From positions 1 through 21,655 of the forward strand of contig UQFW01000024.1 in the NCBI GenBank assembly GCA_900540405.1: a DNA stretch of 21,655 nt. The letters run 5' to 3'. Below the pieces are notes generated by a model that ran no database searches, was not told where the DNA came from, and was given only the letters and a program-made list of their open reading frames with translations. Source of the stretch: Candidatus Avelusimicrobium faecicola (lineage in GTDB: Bacteria > Elusimicrobiota > Elusimicrobia > Elusimicrobiales > Elusimicrobiaceae). The position numbers and the translations under genes are program-made. How positions within the stretch are numbered: the stretch's first letter is position 1; every line of letters starts with the position of its first letter. This document shows positions 1 through 7,015 of the stretch, in pieces.

Positions 1-149
1 AGCCGGATTACGCCGTGCAGGACGGGCGCATTATTACCGGCAAAAGTGCGGCGGCGGTAATAGAATTTGCCTTTTTGATTTTGCAAGCCGTGGCCGGGAA
101 AGAAACAGCCGACAAAACCAAAAAAGAAATTTACTACCAACCGCGCTAA
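1..149 (+). CDS. DJ-1/PfpI family protein, C-terminal fragment
   Basis: Only the last 48 complete codons are in the window, read in the frame that stops at TAA 147-149; the start lies off the left edge. The translation contains DGRIITGKSAAAVIEFAFL followed by a short Ala/Lys-rich helix and GKETADK. This matches the C-terminal end of DJ-1/PfpI (YajL/ThiJ-like) proteins, where an 'x-DG-x-x-I-T-(G/S)-x-G-x-x-x-A-x-x-F' stretch leads into the last helix. Members of the family act on glyoxal-type damage or as redox-sensing chaperones. The nucleophile elbow with the reactive Cys would be upstream, so activity cannot be judged. A terminator follows directly. Confidence 0.75.
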   Translation, partial: PDYAVQDGRIITGKSAAAVIEFAFLILQAVAGKETADKTKKEIYYQPR

Positions 150-170
150 ACCGCGCGCATTTTTACAACT

Positions 171-203
171 CCGGGCTTTCTTTGGGTAAGCCCGGGGTTT
201 TTT
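171..203 (+). terminator. Rho-independent terminator after the DJ-1/PfpI gene
   Basis: An 8-bp GC-rich stem (CCGGGCTT 171-178 with AAGCCCGG 188-195) is followed by GG and six T (198-203). It lies 21 bases after the stop codon at 147-149 and separates this gene from the serC operon. Confidence 0.9.
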
Positions 204-226
204 ATGGGAACTCTCCGCAAAAAAAA

Positions 227-257
227 TTACGCCGCACCCGGCAAACTTTTATACAAT
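227..257 (+). promoter_or_regulatory. Candidate promoter of the serC-serA-DUF1015 operon
   Basis: TTACGC (227-232) and TATACA (250-255) are spaced by 17 bases, in the AT-rich stretch between the upstream terminator and the operon. Both boxes are imperfect, with TACAAT (252-257) an alternative -10. The predicted start of transcription is near 262-264, giving a leader of about 50 bases. That is too short for a T-box or a large riboswitch. Confidence 0.4.
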
Positions 258-271
258 AAAAGGATATTAAA

Positions 272-319
272 ATGAAACGAATAAAAAATATCCCTAGGGA
301 GGGTTCTTTGAAATGCTAA
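272..319 (+). CDS. Possible 15-residue leader peptide overlapping the serC start
   Basis: ATG at 272 opens a 15-codon frame (MKRIKNIPREGSLKC) ending at TAA 317-319, so it overlaps the serC ATG (313) by seven bases in another frame. AAAGG at 258-262 could serve as a ribosome site. The strong serC Shine-Dalgarno (AGGGAGGG) lies inside it. The peptide is basic and not rich in Ser or Gly, so it does not look like a classical attenuator. It could couple translation to serC or be chance. Confidence 0.25.
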   Translation: MKRIKNIPREGSLKC

Positions 320-1476
320 AAATTGCTAAAGAGTTATTACCAACTTCCACATTCACTTGCGGGCCGAGCCAAGGGCACCCGCTCTTGCGCCAAACGCCTG
401 TCTGCCAAACGCTTTTTGAACGCAGCCACCGCGCCAAAGATATTTCCACCGACGGCTTATATAAAGAAGCCACGGAAAATTTGAAAAATTTACTTTCCCT
501 GCCACCGGATTATACCGTTATTTTCTTTTTAGGCGGCGCCACCCCGGCGCTGGACGCGGTGATGTGGAACTTGGTGACGAACTCCGTTTCCGGCCTGGTG
601 TTTGGGGCGTTTTCCAAATTATGGTGCCAAAAAATTGCGGACCGCTTGGGCGACAACGTCATAAAAGATTTTAAGGTAGCCAAAGAGGGCGAATTTTTCC
701 CTTCCGAAAAACCCAACTACAACGCCAGCTTAGTCGTGCTGACGCCTAACGAAACTTCTACCGGGGTGCAAATTCCCAATGAATATTTGGAAAACGCCTG
801 GAAAGCCCGCGGCGAAGATACCTTAATTGCGTGGGACTGCACCAGTTGCGCAGGCGGACGGGAACTGCCCAAAGGCCAGTTTGATGTAATGCTTTTTTCC
901 ATGCAAAAATGTTTTGGCGTGGGCGGCGGGAGCAGTGTAATTATTTTAAGCCCCAAAGCCGTCAAACGCATTGACGAAGCCAAAAAATACCGCACCGTGC
1001 CTTACGCGCTGGATTTGGGCGAAGCCGTCAAAAAAGCACAAGAAAAATGCCAAACGGTCAACACCCCCTCCACCACCAATATCTGGATGTTCAACGAAGC
1101 CTGCAAATGGATGTTGGATAACGGCGGCCTAAAAGCCATGGACGCGCTTTGCCGCAAACACGCAAACGCCGTGCTGAATTTTGCCAAAAAATGCGGCTAT
1201 TTGGCCCCGCTGATTAAGGACGAAAAATTCCGCTCCTACACCACCCTTACGCTGGAAGTGACCGACCCCGCCATTAAAGATGCGGATATTTCCGCCGCCT
1301 TAAAAGCCACCGGGGCCGCTAACCTGGCCGACGGAATAAAAAAATATTCTTCCGTAAAGCAAAATTCACTGCGTATCGGGTGCTTCCCGTTTGTGGATAT
1401 TAACGGCACGGAACAATTTGAAAAACTTTTTAACTGCGTAGACCTGATTGTAAAAGATTTGCGCGCCCAAAAATAG
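313..1476 (+). CDS. serC: Phosphoserine aminotransferase, class V PLP enzyme
   Basis: This 387-residue enzyme converts 3-phosphohydroxypyruvate plus glutamate to 3-phosphoserine, step two of serine synthesis, in the cytoplasm. The N-terminal TCGPSQGHPLLR is the phosphate-binding 'GP' start of this family. FFLGGATPALDAV (about 71-83) is the cofactor phosphate loop. WDCTSCAGG (174-182) supplies Asp175, which pairs with the PLP ring nitrogen. SMQKCFG (196-202) holds the Schiff-base Lys199. Length fits the shorter archaeal/alphaproteobacterial-like SerC branch. The ATG at 313 follows AGGGAGGG at good spacing. It is the first gene of a three-gene operon; serA begins 8 bases after its stop. Confidence 0.9.
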   Translation: MLKIAKELLPTSTFTCGPSQGHPLLRQTPVCQTLFERSHRAKDISTDGLYKEATENLKNLLSLPPDYTVIFFLGGATPALDAVMWNLVTNSVSGLVFGAFSKLWCQKIADRLGDNVIKDFKVAKEGEFFPSEKPNYNASLVVLTPNETSTGVQIPNEYLENAWKARGEDTLIAWDCTSCAGGRELPKGQFDVMLFSMQKCFGVGGGSSVIILSPKAVKRIDEAKKYRTVPYALDLGEAVKKAQEKCQTVNTPSTTNIWMFNEACKWMLDNGGLKAMDALCRKHANAVLNFAKKCGYLAPLIKDEKFRSYTTLTLEVTDPAIKDADISAALKATGAANLADGIKKYSSVKQNSLRIGCFPFVDINGTEQFEKLFNCVDLIVKDLRAQK

Positions 1477-1484
1477 GAGATTTT

Positions 1485-2438
1485 ATGAACATTTTAATTG
1501 CCGATAAATTCCCCGCCCATTGGACGGAAGAACTAAAAAAACGCGGGCACGCCGTCACGCTCCGCCCGGAACTGGACGAAACCACCCTGCCCGCCGCCGT
1601 GGCGGATACGGAAGTTTTAATCGTGCGCAGTACCAAAGTGCCCGCGGCGGTAATAAATGCCGCCGCCCGGCTAAAACTTATCATCCGCGCCGGAGCCGGG
1701 TTTGACACCATAGACTTCAAACACGCCGCCCAAAAAGGGGTTGCCGTGTGCAACTGCCCCGGCACTAACTCTATTGCGGTGGCGGAACTGGCCCTGGGCC
1801 TTTTACTGGCGTTGGACCGCCGTCTATACCACAACACGCGGGACTTAAACGCCGGCGTGTGGAACAAAAAAGAATACAGCAAAGCGCGGGGCCTTTACGG
1901 CCGCACGCTGGGGATTATCGGCCTGGGGCACATTGGGCAAGAAGTCGCCAAACGCGCGCAAGCCTTTGGGATGCGCCTGGTGGCGTTTGACCCCTATGCC
2001 ACGGCGGACACCTTCGCCCGCCTGAACATTACGCCCATGGCGGATATTTACACGTTAGCCGCCGCCAGTGACGCAGTCACCGTCCACTTGCCGGACACAC
2101 CGCAAACGCATGGGTTGTTCAACCAAAAATTCTTTGCCGCCTTAAAAGACGGCGCTACTTTCATCAATACGGCGCGCGGCGGCCTGGTAAACACGCCGGA
2201 TTTAATTGCCGCCGCCAAGGCCAAACACTTGCGCGTGGGGTTAGATGTGTACGAAAACGAACCCAAAGCCACCGACAACGCGTTTGATTTTGCCCCATTT
2301 GCGGATTTGGACTGTTTTTACGGCACCCACCACATTGGCGCATCCACAGACCAAGCGCAAGATGCCGTGGCAGAATGTGCCGTAAACATTGTGGACACCT
2401 TCGCCCAAACAGGAAATTTTTTACACAAGGTAAACTAA
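1485..2438 (+). CDS. serA: D-3-phosphoglycerate dehydrogenase, short form without ACT domain
   Basis: This enzyme oxidises 3-phosphoglycerate with NAD to 3-phosphohydroxypyruvate, the entry step to serine. The 317-residue protein is a D-isomer 2-hydroxyacid dehydrogenase. It has GLGHIG (146-151) for NAD binding with Asp169 as the ribose-binding acid, and NTARGG with catalytic Arg231. The catalytic acid is Glu259 in DVYENEP, and the catalytic His283 lies in THHIGAST. The substrate-binding RAGAGFDTID (68-77) is also present. It ends after the catalytic core, so the C-terminal ACT domain that gives serine feedback in the long enzymes is missing. AGGAG six bases before ATG supports the start. The serC neighbour makes the SerA assignment firm over other family members. 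Confidence 0.9.
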   Translation: MNILIADKFPAHWTEELKKRGHAVTLRPELDETTLPAAVADTEVLIVRSTKVPAAVINAAARLKLIIRAGAGFDTIDFKHAAQKGVAVCNCPGTNSIAVAELALGLLLALDRRLYHNTRDLNAGVWNKKEYSKARGLYGRTLGIIGLGHIGQEVAKRAQAFGMRLVAFDPYATADTFARLNITPMADIYTLAAASDAVTVHLPDTPQTHGLFNQKFFAALKDGATFINTARGGLVNTPDLIAAAKAKHLRVGLDVYENEPKATDNAFDFAPFADLDCFYGTHHIGASTDQAQDAVAECAVNIVDTFAQTGNFLHKVN

Positions 2439-2439
2439 T

Positions 2440-3690
2440 ATGGCAACCGTAAAACCGTTTAAGGGCCTGCGCCCTACCAAAGATTTTGAACGTATCGCCT
2501 GCCCTCCATACGACGTGATTAGCTCGCAAGAGGCGCGGGAAATGGCGCAAGGAAACCCGGAGTCTTTCCTGCATATAGACAAGCCGGAAATTGACCTGCC
2601 CGAAGGAACAGACCCGTATTCCCCCGCCGTATACGCCAAAGCGCGGGAAAACTTCCTCCGCTTTCAGCAGGAGGGCTTGCTCACGCAAGACGCCACCCCC
2701 CACTATTATTTGTACGCCCAAACCATGGCCGGGCGCACGCAATACGGGCTGGTGGCGGCGGTTTCCACCCTGGAATACGACAAAGGCATTATCCGCAAGC
2801 ACGAACTGACCCGCAAGGATAAAGAGTTAGACCGCAGTAAACACGTTCAGGCGCTGCACGCCACTACCGGGCCGGTGTTTTTAACCTACCCGGACGACCC
2901 GGATATTGACCGCACCGTAGCCGGAGTGATTAGTGATTTTCCCGTCTGCTCTTTTATGGCGGATGACGGCATACGCCACACTTTTTGGGTGATTAGCGAC
3001 CCGGACGATATGGCTAAAATAGAGGAGGCTTTCAAAAAAATCCCGGTTTTGTATATTGCCGACGGACACCACCGCTCCGCCGCCGCGGGGAATGTGGCCG
3101 CTATGCTACGCAAAAAATATCCCGCGCAAGGGGAGGAGGCTTCTTTCAATTACTTTTTGGCGGTTATTTTCCCGGCCAGCCAGTTGTTTATTATGGACTA
3201 CAACCGTTTGGTAAAAGACTTAAACGGCCGCACGCCGGAAGAATTTATCCAAGCGCTTAAAAAGGATTTTTACGTTCAGGCTACCGGGCTCGCCAAACCC
3301 ACGCGCCGCCACAGCTTCGGAATGTACTTCGGCGGCCAGTGGTATACGCTAACCGCTAAAAAAGAATCGTTTAACGAGGAAGACCCCGTCAGCCGGCTGG
3401 ACGTAAGTATTCTGCAAAGAAACGTCCTCCAACCGCTACTGAACATTGGGGACCCGCGCACCGATAAACGCATAGACTTTGTGGGCGGTATCCGCGGGGT
3501 GGCGGAGCTGGAACGCCGCGTAAACAACGGGGAATTTAAGGTGGCGTTTTCCATGTACCCCACGTCCATAGAAGAATTAATAAAAGTGGCGGATGCCCAG
3601 TTGATTATGCCCCCTAAATCCACCTGGTTTGAACCGAAACTGCGCAGTGGGCTGGTGGTGTATAAATATAACGAAAAGGACTTCCAATAG
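2440..3690 (+). CDS. DUF1015 family protein
   Basis: The 416-residue product opens with VKPFKGLRPTKDFERIACPPYDV, the hallmark start of DUF1015 (COG4198). It continues with IIRKHELTRKDKELDR (about 109-124) and IADGHHRSAAA (206-216). DUF1015 genes are frequent neighbours of serA and serC in anaerobes, and here the ATG lies one base past the serA stop with AAGG upstream. The function is not established. Some databases label the family SpoOJ/ParB-like, and the DGHHR motif is shared with ParB/Srx-fold proteins, which include free-serine kinases such as SerK. A phosphoserine-related phosphotransfer role is therefore an inference. No serB lies in the window. Confidence 0.88.
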   Translation: MATVKPFKGLRPTKDFERIACPPYDVISSQEAREMAQGNPESFLHIDKPEIDLPEGTDPYSPAVYAKARENFLRFQQEGLLTQDATPHYYLYAQTMAGRTQYGLVAAVSTLEYDKGIIRKHELTRKDKELDRSKHVQALHATTGPVFLTYPDDPDIDRTVAGVISDFPVCSFMADDGIRHTFWVISDPDDMAKIEEAFKKIPVLYIADGHHRSAAAGNVAAMLRKKYPAQGEEASFNYFLAVIFPASQLFIMDYNRLVKDLNGRTPEEFIQALKKDFYVQATGLAKPTRRHSFGMYFGGQWYTLTAKKESFNEEDPVSRLDVSILQRNVLQPLLNIGDPRTDKRIDFVGGIRGVAELERRVNNGEFKVAFSMYPTSIEELIKVADAQLIMPPKSTWFEPKLRSGLVVYKYNEKDFQ

Positions 3691-3720
3691 AGGTTTTAAT
3701 ACCTGTTGTTTTAACACGAA

Positions 3721-3753
3721 GGGCCGGAATATTTTAATATTCCGGCCCTTTTT
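3721..3753 (+). terminator. Terminator after the serine operon, possibly bidirectional
   Basis: A perfect 13-bp inverted repeat (3721-3733 with 3736-3748) separated by TT is followed by five T (3749-3753). It lies 30 bases after the DUF1015 stop. Read from the other strand it also sits just past the stop of the barrel gene ending at 3773, but its tail there (TTCGTGTTAA) is poor in T, so its use in that direction is less sure. Confidence 0.9.
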
Positions 3754-3772
3754 GTATATCGGAAAAACGCTC

Positions 3773-4540
3773 TTAAAAACGGAAAGAGATAGAGCCTTCC
3801 GCCCCCAAACCGTAATGGGCATAGTTAGCGGCTAAACTTAAATCCAAATAAGACGGCAATTTGAAATTCAGCCCGGCCGTTGCGCGCGCGGTGGCGGCGT
3901 ATTCACTGGTGCCCTCCAAGGCGCTATCCAACGCGGCCCGGTTAATGTGCAACGTGGTGTAATCCACCCCGCCGCCCACATAAGGAACCACATATTTGAA
4001 CTTCATGGAAAGCACCAAGCTGGCGTTGTAATGCGTGGCGGAAAAATCCCGCGCGCTGGCACTATGCGCGGCCACCACTAACATAGGCTGAAAGGAGTGC
4101 AAAACCTCGCTCGGGCGCGTAATGCCCCAGCGCAAGCCGCCGCCGGCAATCGTCATCCCCTCAAAACTGCTGGCGCGGATAAATCCGTCTATGCGAAACG
4201 GCATGCCAATATCCGCCTGCAACCACGGATACCACACCGTACCGACTTCTTCCCTATCCCCCAACGCGGTTTGTTGGCGGGCGCTGTGGGTTTCCCCGTT
4301 GGCCTCGCTCATTTTGAACACCATTCCGGCGCGCGGGCCGATTTGAAAGCCCCCCCAACCCAACACACGCCCGGTGGTATAAGTTCCGGCGCCGATTAAG
4401 CCGCCCAAATCTTTCGTAAACGCGCGCACGTTAGCCTGCGTCACATGGGAGCCGAAATCGTCCCAAGTGTTGCGCGCCTGGGCCCCGGTGGCTCCTAACG
4501 CCACCACCAACGCCGCCAATAAAATCTTCTTCAAATCCAT
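3773..4540 (-). CDS. Outer-membrane beta-barrel protein
   Basis: The 255-residue protein has a signal peptide MDLKKILLAALVVALGATGAQA (cleavage near residue 22). It then shows alternating polar/hydrophobic strands with many Gly and aromatic residues, and ends SISFRF with a terminal Phe, the usual BamA-recognised end of barrel proteins. I chose ATG 4540 over the in-frame TTG at 4546, because AGAGG directly abuts the TTG but sits six bases from the ATG. It is the last gene of the six-gene - strand run, 31 bases after the DUF192 gene. The substrate or partner is unknown; a porin-like or structural role is possible. Confidence 0.75.
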   Translation of the reverse strand: MDLKKILLAALVVALGATGAQARNTWDDFGSHVTQANVRAFTKDLGGLIGAGTYTTGRVLGWGGFQIGPRAGMVFKMSEANGETHSARQQTALGDREEVGTVWYPWLQADIGMPFRIDGFIRASSFEGMTIAGGGLRWGITRPSEVLHSFQPMLVVAAHSASARDFSATHYNASLVLSMKFKYVVPYVGGGVDYTTLHINRAALDSALEGTSEYAATARATAGLNFKLPSYLDLSLAANYAHYGLGAEGSISFRF

Positions 4541-4571
4541 GGTCAACCTCTTGTATAAAATAAAAACGGTA

Positions 4572-4913
4572 TTATGGGATAAATTCTATTTTATCCCCCA
4601 CGCGCACACGCCCTTTTAGCGTGCCTGCGGGCAATTCAAGCGCCTGCCGCGCCGCCCAAAAAATGCGGCTTATGCGCCACGGCTTAAAATTTTCCAATAC
4701 GCCCACCACAACCCCGGCTTTGTCACAAAAAAGTACGTCTATGGCAAAATTCATAAAACACATGTGGATTTGCTGGCACGGCGCCAGTAAAAGCCCACTG
4801 CCCGCGGCTAAATTTTTGCGGAACATGAGCCCCAACAGCCGCGTTTTGAAACTGCGCGCTTCTTCCACCCGCTCCGCCACGGTAAAACCGCTACTTATGT
4901 GTTTGCATTTCAT
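4572..4913 (-). CDS. DUF192 family protein
   Basis: This 113-residue small domain protein matches DUF192 (PF02643). It shows R-x-x-GLMFRKNL (26-36), then GLLLAPCQQIHMCFMNFAIDVLFCDKAG with the family's 'M-x-N-x-x-x-x-L-D-x-x-F-x-D' pattern in modified form, and a VRVGDKIEF ending. Many members are secreted or membrane-anchored, but this one has no signal peptide. Its ATG overlaps the preceding gene by 23 bases and has no clear Shine-Dalgarno, which suggests translational coupling. The function of DUF192 is not known. Confidence 0.75.
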   Translation of the reverse strand: MKCKHISSGFTVAERVEEARSFKTRLLGLMFRKNLAAGSGLLLAPCQQIHMCFMNFAIDVLFCDKAGVVVGVLENFKPWRISRIFWAARQALELPAGTLKGRVRVGDKIEFIP

Positions 4914-5355
4914 CTTGTTGTGCTAACGCTTTTAACCGGGTTTTTATAGTTTCTAAAAGCGTTTCATCTAAAAATTTAACAGGCTCCGGCGGTTTTATAC
5001 TAAACTGCCCGCCCTGCTTAAAAACCAAAAAAGTAAGGGCTATTTCCCCATTTATTTCCACTTCTGCAATCCACATACCGCTATGCGTTTTAGCCGCGCG
5101 GAAATCCTGCACTGTAAAAGTCACAGTATCACGCTCCAAACGGCAAGGGGTTTTACAGGTAGTTAAAAACTCGTACACTGGGCGGGTAAGCAATTTAACA
5201 TTGGCATACTTGCCCCGGCTGAGCGGTAATTGCACCGCTGCGTTTTGGCGGGTAATTTTTTCCACCGTAAACGCCTGCCCATACGTTAAATTCAAAGCGC
5301 CTGCCGGTATGGCCAAACACAAGCCGGCTACCGCCGGCAGGCACCGTAAAAACAT
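4891..5355 (-). CDS. Exported protein of unknown function
   Basis: I do not recognise this 154-residue protein. A signal peptide is visible (MFLRCLPAVAGLCLAIPAGA, cleavage near 20), so the mature protein should be periplasmic. The mature part looks beta-rich, with a cysteine pair at TTCKTPC that could form a disulfide, and a charged helical tail (residues 125-154). Its ATG overlaps the efp stop as TAATG, and its 3' end overlaps the DUF192 gene by 23 bases, so it is firmly embedded in the operon. Confidence 0.7.
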   Translation of the reverse strand: MFLRCLPAVAGLCLAIPAGALNLTYGQAFTVEKITRQNAAVQLPLSRGKYANVKLLTRPVYEFLTTCKTPCRLERDTVTFTVQDFRAAKTHSGMWIAEVEINGEIALTFLVFKQGGQFSIKPPEPVKFLDETLLETIKTRLKALAQQDEMQTHK

Positions 5356-5921
5356 TACGCGTTTACCCGTTCTACATAAGAACCGTCGCGCGTATCCACC
5401 AGCACCGTGTCGCCTTCGTTAATAAAAAGCGGTACTTTAATAACGGTGCCCGTTTCCAGGGTGGCTTCCTTGGTCATATTGGCCACGGTGTCGCCTTTTA
5501 CGCCGGGAACGGTAGACGCAATTTTGAGCGGTACTTTAATGGGCAAATCAATGCTGAAAAGTTGGTTGTTGATATACAACCCGGTCACTTCCATATTATC
5601 TTTCAGATATTTTTTCTGGTCGCCCAGTTTTTCAAGCGGCACTTCCACTTGTTCATAATCGTTGCTGTTCATGAAGGTAGCTCTGTCGCCGGAGGTATAC
5701 AAATAAGTAAAAGGGCGTTTTTCCACGTCTACTTCTTTGAATTTATCTTCCGGGCGGTAGGCCGTTTCAATCAACGCCCCGGTATGAATGTTGCGCAATT
5801 TTACACGCACGACGGCACGCGCCTGCGATTTGCGGTGATGCTGGTAGTCCAAAATTTCTACAAGTTGTCCGTTTTCGTCTTCAAAAATAAGACCTTCATG
5901 GAATTCGGTTGTGCTTAACAT
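5355..5921 (-). CDS. efp: Elongation factor P
   Basis: This 188-residue protein is full length for EF-P, which binds between the P and E sites and promotes peptide bonds at proline runs. It has the KOW-like N-domain (2-65), the central OB domain (about 66-128) and the C-terminal OB domain with GDTVANMTKEATLETG and the final GDTVLVDTRDGSYVER. Aligned on RVKLR (39-43), the loop that normally presents a modifiable Lys or Arg reads RKSQARA. This puts Gln33 at the E. coli Lys34 position, with Lys31 and Arg35 beside it. GAGGT six bases from ATG supports the start. It follows two proline peptidase genes, a common efp neighbourhood. Confidence 0.95.
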   Translation of the reverse strand: MLSTTEFHEGLIFEDENGQLVEILDYQHHRKSQARAVVRVKLRNIHTGALIETAYRPEDKFKEVDVEKRPFTYLYTSGDRATFMNSNDYEQVEVPLEKLGDQKKYLKDNMEVTGLYINNQLFSIDLPIKVPLKIASTVPGVKGDTVANMTKEATLETGTVIKVPLFINEGDTVLVDTRDGSYVERVNA

Positions 5922-5952
5922 ATATTACCTCTTTTTCGGGCCGTGGCCCTTA

Positions 5953-7014
5953 CTAATTTTTTGTCAATTTTTGGGAGCCGTCCGCGGTGACCAAAAAAGT
6001 GTCTTCCCAACGTACGCCCCATTTTCCGGCAAAGTAAATGCCGGGTTCCACCGTCACGGGCATTCCCGCTTCCAACACGGCTACGCTGCGCGGCCCCAAC
6101 AACGGGCTGTCGTGCGTTTCCAAACCCACTCCATGCCCCAGCGAGTGGAAAAACTGTTTGCCGTATCCGGCCGCCTCTATCAAACGGCGGGCCGCGGCGT
6201 CGGCATCTTTGCAGGCCAGGCCCGCGCGCAAACTTTTAGCGCCCGCGCGGTACGCCTGGTGTACCAACGCCCAAACGGCGCGGTATTCTTCCGGCTCGTT
6301 ATCGCCATGCCACCAACTGCGGGTCATATCGGAGCTGTACCCCTCATATAAACAGCCAAAATCCATCAGTACGGCTTCGTTATTTTTCAGTTTGCGGGTT
6401 TTGGACGGCGTATGGTGTGCATCCGCCGTATTTTCCCCAAAGCAAACAATGTTAAAGGGAATAGCATCCGCCCCGCCGGCAATCATTTGCGAAGCAATTA
6501 AACACGCCACCGCGTGTTCCGTCATACCGGTTTTGATAAGGGGCTTTACCTTCTTAAACGCATCAGAAGCAATTTGGCAGGATTTTTTCAGCCGCGCAAT
6601 TTCGTCTTCGTACTTTACCATGCGCATTTCGTCCACCAGTCCCCCGGCGGACACCAACCCCGCTTGCGTAAGCTGTTGGCCGAGGACAAAATTTACTTTG
6701 GCGGGCGCAAAACCCACCGTTTTGATTTTTTTATCCTGAATAAAGGCCAACGCGCCGTCCACCATGCCTCCGTCCACGTCCACAATTTTCATAAAGGACG
6801 CGGCAGGCGCCATTTTGGGCGCTATCATGGTGCGGGTAAAGCAATATGCTTTGGAGGGAGTCACCAAAAAAACGGCTTCCCCCTCCGATAAATCCACCCC
6901 GCACAAATAACGCATTTCCAGCGCGTTTACCGTCAGATAACCGCCCAACTGCGCATCTTTCAACACGCGGCGTAAATCCGACATTCTTTTTTGTGCTAAA
7001 TCTTTTGCCGGCAT
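5953..7014 (-). CDS. M24B Xaa-Pro aminopeptidase/dipeptidase, copy 1
   Basis: The 353-residue cytoplasmic metallopeptidase has a creatinase-like N-domain (about 10-130) and a pita-bread catalytic domain. All five metal ligands are visible: Asp218 (MDFG), Asp229 (SSDMTR), His294 (SLGHGVGLETHD), Glu323 (VTVEPGIY) and Glu337 (RWEDTF). It cleaves bonds before proline in peptides; whether it prefers dipeptides cannot be read from sequence. It begins one base after the stop of its paralogue, with no close Shine-Dalgarno, so its translation probably depends on reinitiation. The efp gene follows after 31 bases. Confidence 0.9.
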   Translation of the reverse strand: MPAKDLAQKRMSDLRRVLKDAQLGGYLTVNALEMRYLCGVDLSEGEAVFLVTPSKAYCFTRTMIAPKMAPAASFMKIVDVDGGMVDGALAFIQDKKIKTVGFAPAKVNFVLGQQLTQAGLVSAGGLVDEMRMVKYEDEIARLKKSCQIASDAFKKVKPLIKTGMTEHAVACLIASQMIAGGADAIPFNIVCFGENTADAHHTPSKTRKLKNNEAVLMDFGCLYEGYSSDMTRSWWHGDNEPEEYRAVWALVHQAYRAGAKSLRAGLACKDADAAARRLIEAAGYGKQFFHSLGHGVGLETHDSPLLGPRSVAVLEAGMPVTVEPGIYFAGKWGVRWEDTFLVTADGSQKLTKN

Positions 7015-7015
7015 A

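Noticed and set aside
428..440. Missing motif or frameshift in serC and other core genes
   Set aside because: All core genes read through in one frame with their key residues, so no pseudogene is supported.
2164..2802. 212-codon open frame on the - strand
   Set aside because: It is antisense to serA and DUF1015, both well supported by motifs.
4538..4546. TTG start at 4546 for the barrel protein
   Set aside because: The AGAGG site touches the TTG directly but is correctly spaced for ATG 4540.
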